DNA from: Nioella halotolerans | GTDB lineage: Bacteria > Pseudomonadota > Alphaproteobacteria > Rhodobacterales > Rhodobacteraceae | Direction of reading: 5' to 3' | Length of the DNA: 64,000 nt | Assembly (NCBI GenBank): GCA_003428585.1 | Contig: QVQC01000032.1 | Span: 102,583-166,582, forward strand | Part shown: piece by piece, positions 48,302-57,680 of the stretch | How the letters are laid out: each line of letters starts with the position of its first letter | Position numbering within the stretch: position 1 is the first letter of the stretch | The notes under the pieces: generated by a model | What the model saw: the letters and a program-made list of their open reading frames with translations, nothing else | The model's database searches: none | What the model was told of the DNA's origin: nothing | Position numbers and translations under genes: made by a program

Positions 48302-49378
48302 GTGCCGAATGCCCCTAGACTGGATGTCGTTTCCGTTTCCTGTGCCTTTGCGGGGCGTGCTGTCGTGCGCGATGTCTCGCTCACCGTTGCCCCGGGAGAA
48401 GTCATGTGTCTGCTTGGGCCTTCGGGCTGCGGCAAGACGACCACGCTTCGGCTCATTGCCGGGATCGAACGCTTGTCTGCCGGCGCGATCCGGGTCGATG
48501 GGCGCACGCTTGCCGATGAGAGCCTGCATCTTCCCCCCGAGGCGCGTGGCGTCGGGCTGATCTTCCAGGATTTCGCGCTCTTCCCGCATCTCAGCGTGGC
48601 GCAGAACGTTGCCTTCGGGCTTGCCGGAACGCGGGCCGAAAAGGCGGCCCGGGTGGCGGAATTGTTGCGGCGGGTCGATCTGAAGGGCTACGACGACAAG
48701 GCCCCGCACATGCTTTCAGGCGGGGAACAACAGCGGGTCGCGCTTGCCCGTGCCCTCGCGCCACGCCCCGGCGTGATGCTGATGGATGAACCCTTTTCCG
48801 GGCTCGACAACCGGCTGCGCGACGGGATCCGCGACGAAACGCTGGAACTGCTCAAGGAAGAGGGCACCGCCGTTGTCCTCGTCACCCACGAACCCGAGGA
48901 GGCGATGCGCATGGCCGACCAGATCGCGCTGATGCGCGACGGGCGGATCGTGCAGCAGGGGGCGCCCTACAACATCTACAATGCACCCTGTGACCGGGAC
49001 GCCGCCGCCTTCTTTTCGGATATCAACGTGATAACCGGCACCGTTAACGGCGCCCTGACCGATACCGCATTCGGCCAGTTCCTCGCCCCCGGTCATCCCG
49101 ACGGCACCGAGGTCGAGATCATCTTTCGCCCGCAGCACGTCAAGATAGACTTCGACCGGGGCGGGCGCGGGCCCAACCCGACGCCGATGGATGGTACGCC
49201 CGCGCGGGGCGTGGTGCAACGCGCCCGCTTCATGGGGCATGAAAGCCTCGTGGAGTTTCGCATGGATTTCAACCAGCAGGTGCTGAAAGCCACCGTCCCG
49301 GGGGTGTTCCTGCCCAAGCCGGGGATGCCGCTCTGGCTGACGGTTCGTCGCGATCGGTGCTTTGTTTTCGCGCGATGA
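48302..49378 (+). CDS. ABC transporter ATP-binding protein, iron(III)/spermidine-type
   Basis: A 358-residue ABC ATPase starting at GTG. Walker A GPSGCGKTTTLRL, signature LSGGEQQRVALARAL, Walker B GVMLMDEPFSGLD, and H-loop VTHEPEEAM. The C-terminal TOBE-type domain (about 270-358, FRPQHVKIDFDRG) is typical of the FbpC/PotA class. No substrate-binding or permease gene is adjacent, so it is an orphan in this window. The substrate is unassigned; sequence class suggests ferric iron. Confidence 0.85.
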   Translation: MPNAPRLDVVSVSCAFAGRAVVRDVSLTVAPGEVMCLLGPSGCGKTTTLRLIAGIERLSAGAIRVDGRTLADESLHLPPEARGVGLIFQDFALFPHLSVAQNVAFGLAGTRAEKAARVAELLRRVDLKGYDDKAPHMLSGGEQQRVALARALAPRPGVMLMDEPFSGLDNRLRDGIRDETLELLKEEGTAVVLVTHEPEEAMRMADQIALMRDGRIVQQGAPYNIYNAPCDRDAAAFFSDINVITGTVNGALTDTAFGQFLAPGHPDGTEVEIIFRPQHVKIDFDRGGRGPNPTPMDGTPARGVVQRARFMGHESLVEFRMDFNQQVLKATVPGVFLPKPGMPLWLTVRRDRCFVFAR

Positions 49379-49522
49379 TCGCGCTGCGCCCTCCGCGTGT
49401 CGGCCAATTTCTGCCGGCATGTGACAGATTGGGGCTTTGATCCGGCCGTGAGAATCCATAGTTATGTCAAGTAGCACTCACGGTGGCGGATGACGGTTCT
49501 GCCCCGGACAAGGGAGACTGAC

Positions 49523-49747
49523 ATGCTTAACAATATCGGACTGCCGGGCCTTCTGCTCATCGCGGTCGTCGTTCTGGTGCTCTTTGGCCGGGGCAAGATC
49601 GCCGGCCTGATGGGCGAGGTTGGCAAGGGCATCACCTCGTTCAAGCGCGGCGTGCGCGAAGGCACCGAGGAAATCGAGAACGCCAGCGAAGACACAGGTG
49701 AAGCCGCCCGCGACGTGACGCCGGAGCGTGATCGCGAAAACGCCTGA
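49523..49747 (+). CDS. tatA: Twin-arginine translocase subunit TatA
   Basis: A 74-residue protein with one N-terminal membrane helix ([20 protein letters not shown]), the FGRGK hinge, then an amphipathic helix ([19 protein letters not shown]). It forms the pore-forming oligomer of the Tat pathway, which exports folded proteins. The start at 49523 is preferred; GGGAGA lies upstream. It leads tatB and tatC. Confidence 0.93.
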   Translation: MLNNIGLPGLLLIAVVVLVLFGRGKIAGLMGEVGKGITSFKRGVREGTEEIENASEDTGEAARDVTPERDRENA

Positions 49748-49788
49748 ACGTCCTGCGGCGTCTGGCTTAACCGGGTTGAGGAACTGCC

Positions 49789-50334
49789 ATGTTTGACATC
49801 GGCATGTGGGAACTGCTTGTCGTGGGGGTGGTCGCGCTGATCGTGGTCGGCCCTAACGACCTGCCCAAGATGTTCCGCACGCTCGGCCAGGTGACGGGCA
49901 AGATCCGGGGCATGGCGCGGGAATTCCAGAGCACGATGAACGCGGCGGCCAGCGAATCCGGTTTCGATGACCTGTCCAAGGATCTCAAGTCCGCCACCGA
50001 CGTGGCGCGAGACCTGCGCAACGTGTCCAACCCGCGTAAGATGGGGATGGAGGCAATGAAACGCGCCGGCGCAGGAATTGATGGCGATGAAGACCCGGAA
50101 ACCCCTGGAAAGCCGGAAACCCGTGGAGAGCCGGAAAAGCCCTTGAGCGAGACCGAGAAACTGGCGCAGAAACGCCGCGATGAGGCCGAGGCGCGCGTGA
50201 CCGCCGCCAAGGAGCGCGCCGCGGCACGCGCCTCCGCCAAACGTCAGCCCGTCGCCAGCACTGCTGCCGCCGATGCTGAGGATGACGGCACCGCAGCCGA
50301 AACCGCGCCGCGCACCGGAACCTCCGACACATGA
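49789..50334 (+). CDS. tatB: Twin-arginine translocase subunit TatB
   Basis: A 181-residue protein with one N-terminal helix (MFDIGMWELLVVGVVALIVV), GPNDLPKMFRTLGQV, and a long charged helical tail (ETEKLAQKRRDEAEARVTAA). With TatC it forms the substrate-receptor complex. The start is 42 bases after tatA. Its last codons overlap tatC by four bases (ATGA). Confidence 0.93.
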   Translation: MFDIGMWELLVVGVVALIVVGPNDLPKMFRTLGQVTGKIRGMAREFQSTMNAAASESGFDDLSKDLKSATDVARDLRNVSNPRKMGMEAMKRAGAGIDGDEDPETPGKPETRGEPEKPLSETEKLAQKRRDEAEARVTAAKERAAARASAKRQPVASTAAADAEDDGTAAETAPRTGTSDT

Positions 50335-51218
50335 ACAAAGACGATATCGAAGAAAGCTCTGCCCCGCTGATCGAACATCTGGCAGAGCTTCGGACGCGGC
50401 TGATCTGGTCGGTCCTGGCTTTCGTCATCGCCATGGTGGCCTGTTTCACCGTGGCCGAACCGATCCTTGAATTCCTGTTCCAGCCGATCGCCGACATCCT
50501 GCGCGAACGCGGCGAGGACCCGCGCCTGATCTTCACCGCGCCGCAGGAAAAGTTTTTCACGCTGATCCGGGTCTCCGTTGTCGTGGGCTTCGGGCTCGCG
50601 TTTCCCGTGATCGCGCACCAGATGTGGCGCTTCGTCGCGCCGGGCCTCTACCGTACGGAAAAGAACGCGTTTCTGCCATTCCTCGTGGCCTCGCCGTTGT
50701 TGTTCCTTGCCGGCGCGGCGTTCGCCCATTTCGTGGTGACACCGCTGGCGATGCGATTTTTCATCGGGTTTTCCGACGTGGTTCCGGCACTGGCGTCCAT
50801 TCTTGCCGGAACCGAGCCGGGGGTTGAACCGGGCACCAATGACCGGCTTCAGACCGTGTTCCTTGGCTCGGTCAAGGAATCGCTCGATCTGGGGCTGAAA
50901 TTCATCTTCGCCTTCGGCCTCTGTTTTCAGCTGCCCGTATTGCTGACCCTGATGGGCAAGGCCGGGTTGGTCTCTGCCGAGGGCCTTGGAAACATGCGCA
51001 AATACGCGATGGTCGGCATCCTTGTGCTGGCCGCGCTTGTCACGCCGCCGGACGTGATCACACAATTGATCCTGTTCACCGTGGTTTACGGTCTCTACGA
51101 AGTGTCGATCCAGTTGGTGAAACTGGTGGAGCGCAAGCGCGAGCGCGAGCGCGACCTGCGCGCCGAAGGCCTGTGGGATGACGAGGCGGAGGACGACCCC
51201 GAGGACAGGCAGGAATGA
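50331..51218 (+). CDS. tatC: Twin-arginine translocase subunit TatC
   Basis: A 295-residue polytopic protein with six predicted helices. The conserved start PLIEHLAELRTRLIWSVLAF and the first-loop FTAPQEKFFTLIRVSVVVGF with FPVIAHQMWRFVAPGLY are present. It recognises the twin-arginine signal. It overlaps tatB upstream and the DUF815 ATPase downstream by four bases each. Confidence 0.95.
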   Translation: MNKDDIEESSAPLIEHLAELRTRLIWSVLAFVIAMVACFTVAEPILEFLFQPIADILRERGEDPRLIFTAPQEKFFTLIRVSVVVGFGLAFPVIAHQMWRFVAPGLYRTEKNAFLPFLVASPLLFLAGAAFAHFVVTPLAMRFFIGFSDVVPALASILAGTEPGVEPGTNDRLQTVFLGSVKESLDLGLKFIFAFGLCFQLPVLLTLMGKAGLVSAEGLGNMRKYAMVGILVLAALVTPPDVITQLILFTVVYGLYEVSIQLVKLVERKRERERDLRAEGLWDDEAEDDPEDRQE

Positions 51219-52057
51219 GCGAGGCCGCGTCCCTGGACCGCATCGCCGCGGCGCTGGAACGCTTGCGCCCGGCGCCGGCATCCGCCCCTGACTGGGGTGC
51301 TGCGGGCGCATTCGTCTGGCACGTTGATCCCGACTGGCTGGACCCTGTCGAGAAGGTCAACCGCGTGGACCTGTCGCTGCTTCTGGGGATCAACCGGGCG
51401 CGCGATACCCTGATCGAGAATACCCGCCATTTCGCGGCCGGCCTGCCCGCGAACAACGCCCTGCTTTGGGGCGCGCGCGGAATGGGGAAATCCTCTCTCG
51501 TCAAGGCGGTTCACGGCGCTGTCGAAGCGGATCACGAGGCCCTGAAACTGGTCGAGGTGCAGCGCGAGGATCTGCCCTCCATCGGGCGGCTGCTGGCGAT
51601 CCTGCGGGCCGCGCCGGTGCGCATCATCTTGTTTTGCGATGATCTCAGCTTCGGTCACGATGACGAGCATTACAAATCGCTCAAGACCGTGCTCGACGGC
51701 GGGGTCGAGGGACGGCCGGACAACGTGATCTTCTACGCCACCTCGAACCGGCGCCACCTGATGCCGCGGGACATGATCGAGAATGAACGCTCCAGCGCCA
51801 TCAACCCCTCGGAAGCGGTGGAGGAAAAGGTGTCCCTCTCGGATCGCTTCGGGCTGTGGCTTGGCTTTCACCCCTGCGATCAGGACGCCTATCTTGCCAT
51901 GGTCCGGGGCTATTGCGACGCCTACGGGGTGCAGATTGACGATGCGACCCTGCGCGCGGAAGCCATCGAATGGCAGGCGACTCGCGGCGCGCGGTCGGGC
52001 CGGGTCGCGTGGCAATACTTCACCGATCTGGCTGGACGCCGGGGCGTGAAGATCTGA
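51215..52057 (+). CDS. DUF815-family AAA-like ATPase
   Basis: A 280-residue protein with Walker A LLWGARGMGKSSLVKAVHG and Walker B IILFCDDLSFG, plus ATSNRRHLMPRDM, a typical DUF815 motif. Family function is unknown; members are often placed with envelope or export genes. It is coupled to tatC (ATGA). A bidirectional hairpin terminator follows at 52084. Confidence 0.85.
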   Translation: MSEAASLDRIAAALERLRPAPASAPDWGAAGAFVWHVDPDWLDPVEKVNRVDLSLLLGINRARDTLIENTRHFAAGLPANNALLWGARGMGKSSLVKAVHGAVEADHEALKLVEVQREDLPSIGRLLAILRAAPVRIILFCDDLSFGHDDEHYKSLKTVLDGGVEGRPDNVIFYATSNRRHLMPRDMIENERSSAINPSEAVEEKVSLSDRFGLWLGFHPCDQDAYLAMVRGYCDAYGVQIDDATLRAEAIEWQATRGARSGRVAWQYFTDLAGRRGVKI

Positions 52058-52083
52058 CGCCAACCCGTTGATGGAAAATCGAG

Positions 52084-52106
52084 AAGGCGCCCCGACGGGC
52101 GCCTTT
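52084..52106. terminator. Bidirectional hairpin terminator
   Basis: A 9-bp perfect stem AAGGCGCCC/GGGCGCCTT with a CGAC loop, followed by one more T. It lies between the converging DUF815 and nlpD genes. Confidence 0.7.
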
Positions 52107-52110
52107 CGCA

Positions 52111-53247
52111 TTACTCGATATAGGGCGTCGGGTCGACCGACTCGAAGCCTTGGCGCACCTCGAAATGCAGGAAAGCCGGGTCGCCGTCGCCCACCGTGGC
52201 GATGGTCTGGCCGCGGCTGATCGTGTCGCCGCGTTCCACCCGGATATCGGCGATATTGGCATAGACCGTCAGCAGGTTGCCCGGATGGCGCAGCACGAGG
52301 ATCGGCACCTGGTCGGTGTCGCGGGTGATGGCCGCCACCTCGCCTTCGGCAGCGGCGCGGACAGGCGTGCCCGCGTCGGCGCCGATGTCGATCCCTTCGC
52401 TGCGGCCGCTGAAGGGCCGGATGATCTGGCCCGGCACCGGGCGCTGCATCTGCGGGCCGGCGGCCTCCTCGGCGGTTTCCTCGGGCGTGGGAGTGGGGGC
52501 CTCCATGTCCGGGGCGTCGGGCAGTTCGGCGGTGGCGATATCCTCGGGCAGCGGCTCGGCGGCCGACGGGGGCACGGGGGCCCGGCTGTCGCCGGGGGCA
52601 TTGCCGTCTGGTTCCGACGGGGCCTCTTCCATGACGATGGGGATGATCAGGAATTGCCCTTCGCGCACCGTCAATTCGGGGCCGAGCCCGTTCCATTCGG
52701 CCAGCGACCGGACCGAGACGCCATAAAGCCGCGAAACCGAGTAGGCGGTTTCCCCGCGTGCCACACGGTGGCGGACGGGTTCTGCACCTTCCTGCACCGC
52801 GAGCGCCGGTTCCGCGTCCTGCGCCGCGTCGGGGGCCTGTTCATCGGCGCGGTCAATGGCGGCGGAGGCGATCGCGGTGATATCGGTCTCGTCCTCCGCA
52901 CCCGGCGGCGTGATCCGACGCGGCAGGGCCAGCACCTCGCCATTGCGCAGGTTATCCGTCGCGTTGCGGCCGTTGAAACGGGCCAGCTCGTCCGGCTCCA
53001 TGCCGATGCGGTTGGCGACATCGGCGAGGCTGTCGCCACGACGCGCCACCACGACCTGATAGGTGGGGTAGGTGATCAGCCCGAATTCATCGGCCTCGGG
53101 CCGCGGCGCGGTTTCGGCATCCTCGGCCGGCGCGGCCGGGCTGGATATGCCATTGTTGCGGAAATCGAAATCGAAGGCGCCGGGCTGGTCGCAGGCCGCC
53201 AGCAGCGTCGCGCTCAGGCCAAGAAGGATCACGGGAAATCTGGGCAT
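52111..53247 (-). CDS. nlpD: NlpD-like lipoprotein with LysM domains and degenerate LytM domain
   Basis: A 378-residue envelope protein. It has a signal peptide with lipobox (TLLAACD, Cys19), two LysM repeats (about 62-110 and 157-203), a Pro/Glu/Ala-rich linker and a C-terminal M23 (LytM) domain (about 290-378). The metal-binding His of GxHxGxD is missing (SEGIDIG) and VYANI lacks the usual His, while FLHFEVR keeps the last one; thus it is a degenerate activator rather than an enzyme, like EnvC/NlpD. It is in the surE-pcm-nlpD order typical of proteobacteria. A longer ATG upstream (53274) is possible. Confidence 0.88.
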   Translation of the reverse strand: MPRFPVILLGLSATLLAACDQPGAFDFDFRNNGISSPAAPAEDAETAPRPEADEFGLITYPTYQVVVARRGDSLADVANRIGMEPDELARFNGRNATDNLRNGEVLALPRRITPPGAEDETDITAIASAAIDRADEQAPDAAQDAEPALAVQEGAEPVRHRVARGETAYSVSRLYGVSVRSLAEWNGLGPELTVREGQFLIIPIVMEEAPSEPDGNAPGDSRAPVPPSAAEPLPEDIATAELPDAPDMEAPTPTPEETAEEAAGPQMQRPVPGQIIRPFSGRSEGIDIGADAGTPVRAAAEGEVAAITRDTDQVPILVLRHPGNLLTVYANIADIRVERGDTISRGQTIATVGDGDPAFLHFEVRQGFESVDPTPYIE

Positions 53248-53374
53248 CGGCTCGAAGACCTCGGTTCGTGTCAAAAGGAACGCCCCTGCGCGGGGTCTTG
53301 CCGTGCCAGCGGCACGGGGGAATGACCGCGCTTCTACACGCGAATCAGGTGTGTTTGCCAGCCCGTTGGCCGGT

Positions 53375-54016
53375 TCATTCCTGTGCCACGCCCTCGATCA
53401 ACGGCACGAAGCGCACCGGGCAAAGCTCGTGATAGTCCAGCCCGTCCGGGGTTTTCGTGACCTTGATCAGGCTTTGCACAGCGTCCGACTGGCCCACGGG
53501 CAGCACCATGATCCCGCCCTCCTTGAGTTGTGACAGCAGCGGCCCCGGGGGGTCTTCGGCCGCTGCTGTCACGATGATGCGGTCGAAGGGGGCCTGTTCG
53601 GCCAGGCCGAAGCTGCCGTCGCCGGTGATCACGGTGACATTGTGCAAATCCAGCGACTCGAACAGCTTTTCACACTCCCGTGTCAGTCGGCGGTGACGGT
53701 CCACGGTGTAGACGCGGCGCGCGAGGTGGCTCAGGATCGCGGCCTGGTAGCCGGACCCGGTCCCGACCTCCAGCACCTTGTCGCGGGGCTGCACGTTCAG
53801 CGCCTGCGTCATCAGCCCCACGACAGACGGCTGACTGATCGTCTGGCCCGAGGCGATCGGTAGCGGCATGTCCTCGTAGGCGCGGGCTTCGAAATGTCCC
53901 TTCACGAACATCCCGCGATCCACCTTTTCCATGGCGCCGAGCGCGCGCGCATCCGTAACGCCCTTCGATCGAAGAGCGAATAGGAACTGCATCTTCTGCT
54001 CGGCGTCCCAGGTCAT
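53375..54016 (-). CDS. pcm: Protein-L-isoaspartate O-methyltransferase
   Basis: It repairs isoaspartyl residues in aged proteins using SAM. It has 213 residues; the SAM-binding motif is [20 protein letters not shown] (about 80-99), with the pre-motif region [34 protein letters not shown] is the post-motif. It overlaps surE by four bases. Confidence 0.93.
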   Translation of the reverse strand: MTWDAEQKMQFLFALRSKGVTDARALGAMEKVDRGMFVKGHFEARAYEDMPLPIASGQTISQPSVVGLMTQALNVQPRDKVLEVGTGSGYQAAILSHLARRVYTVDRHRRLTRECEKLFESLDLHNVTVITGDGSFGLAEQAPFDRIIVTAAAEDPPGPLLSQLKEGGIMVLPVGQSDAVQSLIKVTKTPDGLDYHELCPVRFVPLIEGVAQE

Positions 54017-54798
54017 TCAAGCCGCGCTTTGAGATCGGCCAGCACGTCATGCGCGGTGAGGTCCGCGCGCAACGGCGTGATCGAGATGTAGCCGTCGAGA
54101 TTGGCCTGCGCATCGCTGTCGGCGGCGGTTTCGCGGGTCTGGTCGCCGCCTGCGATCCAGACGAAGCGGCGGCCGTTGGGCGCGGTATGGGGCACGGTCG
54201 AAAAGCCGGTCCCGCGCCGGAACCCTTGGCAGGAGACGCGCCGCCCCTTGACGTCGCCGGCCGCGACGGGCGGAAAGTTCACGTTGTAGAACACCCGGTA
54301 ATCGGCCTCGTCCCAGTGGCCGTGGTCCAGCAATGCGCGCACGGTTTCGGCGCCGTGTCGTGCCGCGGCCTCGAACGGGTCGTCGAGGGACAGGTTGCCG
54401 GGGCCGTAATATTGCGACAGCGCGATCGAGGGGACACCTTGAAGGGCTGCTTCAAGAGCGGCGCCTATCGTGCCGGAATAGAGAACATTCTCGGCCGCGT
54501 TGTTGCCCCTGTTGACGCCCGACAGGATCAGGTCTGGCGGGTGGTCGGCCATGATGTCGTGCAGGGCGGTCAACACGCAATCGGCCGGCGTGCCTTCGGT
54601 GGTGTAGACCTGCGGGCCAAAGCGCGAAACCAGCGTCGGGTGCACGAAGCTGATGCAATGGGCGACGCCCGATTGTTCGAAGGCCGGGGCCACCGTCCAG
54701 ACCTCGCCATCGGGGCCTGCGACCTCGCGCGCGATGGCCTCCATCACCTTGAGGCCGGGGGCGTTGATGCCGTCATCATTGGTGATGAGAATGCGCAT
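54013..54798 (-). CDS. surE: 5'/3'-nucleotidase SurE
   Basis: A stationary-phase survival nucleotidase/exopolyphosphatase, 261 residues. The metal-binding N terminus [20 protein letters not shown] and the conserved [20 protein letters not shown] (about 95-114) are present. It dephosphorylates nucleoside monophosphates. It is coupled to pcm. Confidence 0.94.
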   Translation of the reverse strand: MRILITNDDGINAPGLKVMEAIAREVAGPDGEVWTVAPAFEQSGVAHCISFVHPTLVSRFGPQVYTTEGTPADCVLTALHDIMADHPPDLILSGVNRGNNAAENVLYSGTIGAALEAALQGVPSIALSQYYGPGNLSLDDPFEAAARHGAETVRALLDHGHWDEADYRVFYNVNFPPVAAGDVKGRRVSCQGFRRGTGFSTVPHTAPNGRRFVWIAGGDQTRETAADSDAQANLDGYISITPLRADLTAHDVLADLKARLE

Positions 54799-54874
54799 GG
54801 GTCTGCCTTTGTGTCGGATACCGTGCCGCCCTGTTATCGGAGGGCGCAGGCCCGGTAAAGGGCCGCGCGGGCGG

Positions 54875-55609
54875 TTACGCGCGGCGAAGCGCGGGCAGCG
54901 TCATCGCCGCCACGAGGACTGCACCGGCGCCCGCCGCTACAAGGAAGGGCAGGTTGTCCGACAGGTTCGATACCATGATGCCGATCAGGGCCCAGACAAA
55001 CGCGACGGCGTAGCCCGGCTGCGGCATGGCGCGCAGCACCGCGAGGCTGGTGATCAATGCCGCGACAAGGCCGATCCAGCTTCCGATCGCGGGTGACAGG
55101 GCGCTGTAGCCCACCACGGTCGTGGTCAGCGCCACCCAGGACGCCGCTGTCAGCCACCCCGCCAGCAGGGCAAGCGGTACGTGCATCCACCATGTCTCGG
55201 GCGTGCGAAGCGCGGCGCGCAAGGCCAGCAGCGCGCCGGCCAGCATGATCCAGATCGTGATCGTCGCCATCACCGGCGAGACCTGCGCGATGCCGATCCA
55301 CGCCGCGCCGATCACCTGCGTGACGAAAAGCGGCCAGCGGGTCGCGTCCCAGCCGGGATCGGTGTCGCGCTTGATGAGCCCGTAAAAGGCGTTCAGGATC
55401 AAGCCGATGAAGATCACCCCCCAGATCGAGAATGCATAGCCCGCCGGGGTCAGCGGCAGGGGCGCGACCGGGTTGGGGAAGGCCGCCGGGTCATAGCCGT
55501 CGAAGCCCGGCGTCATCAGCGAACCCGCCGCGAAGGCCAGCGCCCCGCAGACCACCGCGATGGCCTTCATGCGGCGCGTGTCGCCGGTATCGTTCGCCGG
55601 ATCAGTCAA
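54875..55609 (-). CDS. TspO/MBR-like tryptophan-rich membrane protein
   Basis: A 244-residue membrane protein with about seven hydrophobic segments. The [17 protein letters not shown] and [19 protein letters not shown] segments fit a wider family named for TspO (tryptophan-rich sensory protein). Whether it binds porphyrins as TspO does cannot be told. Its start overlaps the 3' end of serS by eight bases. Confidence 0.65.
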   Translation of the reverse strand: MTDPANDTGDTRRMKAIAVVCGALAFAAGSLMTPGFDGYDPAAFPNPVAPLPLTPAGYAFSIWGVIFIGLILNAFYGLIKRDTDPGWDATRWPLFVTQVIGAAWIGIAQVSPVMATITIWIMLAGALLALRAALRTPETWWMHVPLALLAGWLTAASWVALTTTVVGYSALSPAIGSWIGLVAALITSLAVLRAMPQPGYAVAFVWALIGIMVSNLSDNLPFLVAAGAGAVLVAAMTLPALRRA

Positions 55610-56894
55610 GGGTTGCGTCCGCTGTCAGCCGGGTCATGCCGCCGAGATAGGGGTGCAGCGCCTCGGGCAGGAGCACGGAGCCATCCGCCTGCTGGCCGTT
55701 TTCCAGCACCGCGATCAGGCAACGCCCCACCGCCACGCCGGAACCGTTGAGCGTGTGCAGAAACTCCGGCTTGCCGCCGTCCTCGGGGCGGAAACGGGCG
55801 TTCATGCGCCGCGCCTGGAAGTCGCCGCAGACGGAAACCGAGCTGATCTCGCGGTAGGTGTTCTGCCCCGGCAGCCAGACCTCGATATCGTGGGTGCGCC
55901 GCGCGCCGAAGCCCATATCGCCGGTGCACAGCACGACGGTGCGATAGGCAAGCCCCAGTCTTTCAAGAATATTTTCGGCGCAGCGCGTCATGCGGTCCAG
56001 CTCGTCCCGGCTCTGGTCGGGATGGGTGACGGAGACCATCTCGACCTTCTCGAACTGGTGCTGGCGCAGCATGCCGGCGGTGTCGCGGCCGGCGCTGCCC
56101 GCCTCGGAGCGGAAGCAGAGCGAGTGGGCGGTGTAGCGCAGCGGCAGGCTGGCCGCGTCCACGATCTCGCCCGCGACGATATTGGTCAGCGGTACTTCCG
56201 AGGTGGGGATCAGCCACCAGCCTTCGCGGGTCTGGTAGCTGTCCTCGCCGAATTTGGGCAGCTGGCCGGTGCCATACATCGCCTCTTCCAGCACCAGAAC
56301 GGGCGTGTTGATTTCCGTCAGGCCATTCTCAACCGTCTGAATATCAAGCATGAATTGCGCCAAGGCCCGGTGCAGCCGGGCGATGCCGCCCTTGAGCATC
56401 ACGAAGCGCGCGCCGGACAGTTTGGCCGCGGTTTCGAAATCCATGTTCCCCGCGACGGCGGGCAGGTCGTAATGTTCGCGCGGGGGGAAATCGAAGGCGG
56501 GCGGGGTGCCCCGGCGCCGCAATTCGACGTTGTCGGCCTCGTCCGCGCCCTCGGGCACATCGTCGTGCGGCAGGTTCGGCAGCGCCTCCAGCAGCGCGGT
56601 GAGGGCGGCGTCCCTCGCCTTCGCCTCTTCCTCCAGCCGGGCGATTTCCTCTTTCTTTTCAGACACTAGCGCGCGCAGGCGCTGAAACTCCGCCTCGTCG
56701 CCCGCGGCCTTCGCCCGGCCCACATCCTTCGACGCGGAATTGCGCGCGGCCTGCGCGGTTTCGGCGGCGGTGATGCAGGCGCGGCGGGCCTCGTCGAGGG
56801 CGAGGATCTCGGGCGATTGCGGCGGCAGGCCACGGCGGGCCATGGCGGCGTCGAAGGCGTCGGGGTTGTCGCGTATGGCGCGGATATCGTGCAT
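55602..56894 (-). CDS. serS: Serine--tRNA ligase
   Basis: It charges tRNA-Ser (and selenocysteine tRNA where present). It has 430 residues. An N-terminal coiled-coil arm (about 30-110) is followed by the class II core: motif 2 around [20 protein letters not shown], motif 3 around [16 protein letters not shown]. The start at ATG 56894 begins [18 protein letters not shown]; the upstream frame to 57188 is not conserved. It is the first of the minus-strand serS-tspO-surE-pcm-nlpD run. Confidence 0.96.
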   Translation of the reverse strand: MHDIRAIRDNPDAFDAAMARRGLPPQSPEILALDEARRACITAAETAQAARNSASKDVGRAKAAGDEAEFQRLRALVSEKKEEIARLEEEAKARDAALTALLEALPNLPHDDVPEGADEADNVELRRRGTPPAFDFPPREHYDLPAVAGNMDFETAAKLSGARFVMLKGGIARLHRALAQFMLDIQTVENGLTEINTPVLVLEEAMYGTGQLPKFGEDSYQTREGWWLIPTSEVPLTNIVAGEIVDAASLPLRYTAHSLCFRSEAGSAGRDTAGMLRQHQFEKVEMVSVTHPDQSRDELDRMTRCAENILERLGLAYRTVVLCTGDMGFGARRTHDIEVWLPGQNTYREISSVSVCGDFQARRMNARFRPEDGGKPEFLHTLNGSGVAVGRCLIAVLENGQQADGSVLLPEALHPYLGGMTRLTADATLD

Positions 56895-57375
56895 TTTGGC
56901 CTCTTCAGGGCGGGCGGTTCCGGGCGATCTATGCCGCAAAGCGCCGGGCGTTTGAACCCGAAAATCGGGGGGTGCCATGCGTGCATCCCCTGTACACCCC
57001 CCGTACACCCTGCGTGCAGACGGTTGGCGAAGATGGGGACGGCGCGTTGGAGCGCACGCCGCGCAGTTCCGGGGGATCGGAGCGATGGCGTAGGGTGGGC
57101 AATGTTGCCCACGATTGAGGAGCGCGGAGAGGTTGGCAAGCCTGCCCACCCTACTCGCGGCCTTCTGCTTTCCGCACCACTGTGTCACTCATTGCGAACC
57201 GGTCATCCATTGCGTTCCCCCCGCCATACACCATATCCGCAGGACACCGCCAGCGCGGCGGGGGATTCGCGGCCGGGCCGCCTTGCGCTTCCCCCCTTGC
57301 GCCAGTAACGTGCCGCCGATTTCGCGGGGCAAAACGACCAAGGCCCCGCGCCACCGAACAAAGGACGCCCCACAG
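56895..57375. other. 481-base divergent gap between serS and yajC
   Basis: No gene is seen. It must hold the promoters of serS (minus) and yajC (plus). It contains the palindromic 65-base element 57090-57154 and two near-copies of GTACACCC at 56994-57010. Frames across it are unconserved extensions of serS and yajC. Confidence 0.5.
57090..57154. repeat. 65-base two-hairpin palindromic element (MITE/REP-like)
   Basis: The outer 12-base ends GTAGGGTGGGCA and TGCCCACCCTAC are exact inverted repeats. Each end also forms its own hairpin: GTGGGCAA-TG-TTGCCCAC on the left (57095-57112), and GGTTGGCA-AGCC-TGCCCACC with one mismatch on the right (57131-57150). The double-hairpin design resembles short dispersed elements with GTAGGGTGGGC ends (recalled); I cannot count copies from this window. 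Confidence 0.65.
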
Positions 57376-57657
57376 ATGGAAGCCATCGGAAGCTTTATCC
57401 CGCTCATCCTGATCTTCGTGATCATGTATTTCCTGATGATCCGCCCGCAGCAGCAGCAGCGCAAGCAGCACCAGGCCATGATCGAGGCGCTGCGCCGCGG
57501 CGACCAGGTTGTCACCTCTGGCGGGTTCATCGGCAAGATCACCAAGGTCAAGGACGAGGACGAGGTCGAGGTCGAACTGGCCGATGGCGTGCGCGTCCGC
57601 GTGGTGCGCAACACCATTGCCAAGGTGGTCAGCAAGACCGAACCGGCCGAAGCCTGA
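57376..57657 (+). CDS. yajC: Preprotein translocase subunit YajC
   Basis: A 93-residue single-pass membrane protein of the SecDF-YajC complex. The N-terminal helix (FIPLILIFVIMYFLMIRP) is followed by QQQQRKQHQAM and the DUF-type core RRGDQVVTSGGFIGKITKVK. It is followed by secD after 23 bases. Confidence 0.94.
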   Translation: MEAIGSFIPLILIFVIMYFLMIRPQQQQRKQHQAMIEALRRGDQVVTSGGFIGKITKVKDEDEVEVELADGVRVRVVRNTIAKVVSKTEPAEA

Positions 57658-57680
57658 CCCCCTGACAGGAAAGCGCGACG

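Noticed and set aside
56990-57030. T-box-like leader before serS
   Set aside because: GTACACCC repeats are present, but no T-box core sequence or specifier structure was recognised.
56895-57188. N-terminal extension of serS
   Set aside because: The extra 98 residues contain the palindromic repeat translation and no SerRS feature.
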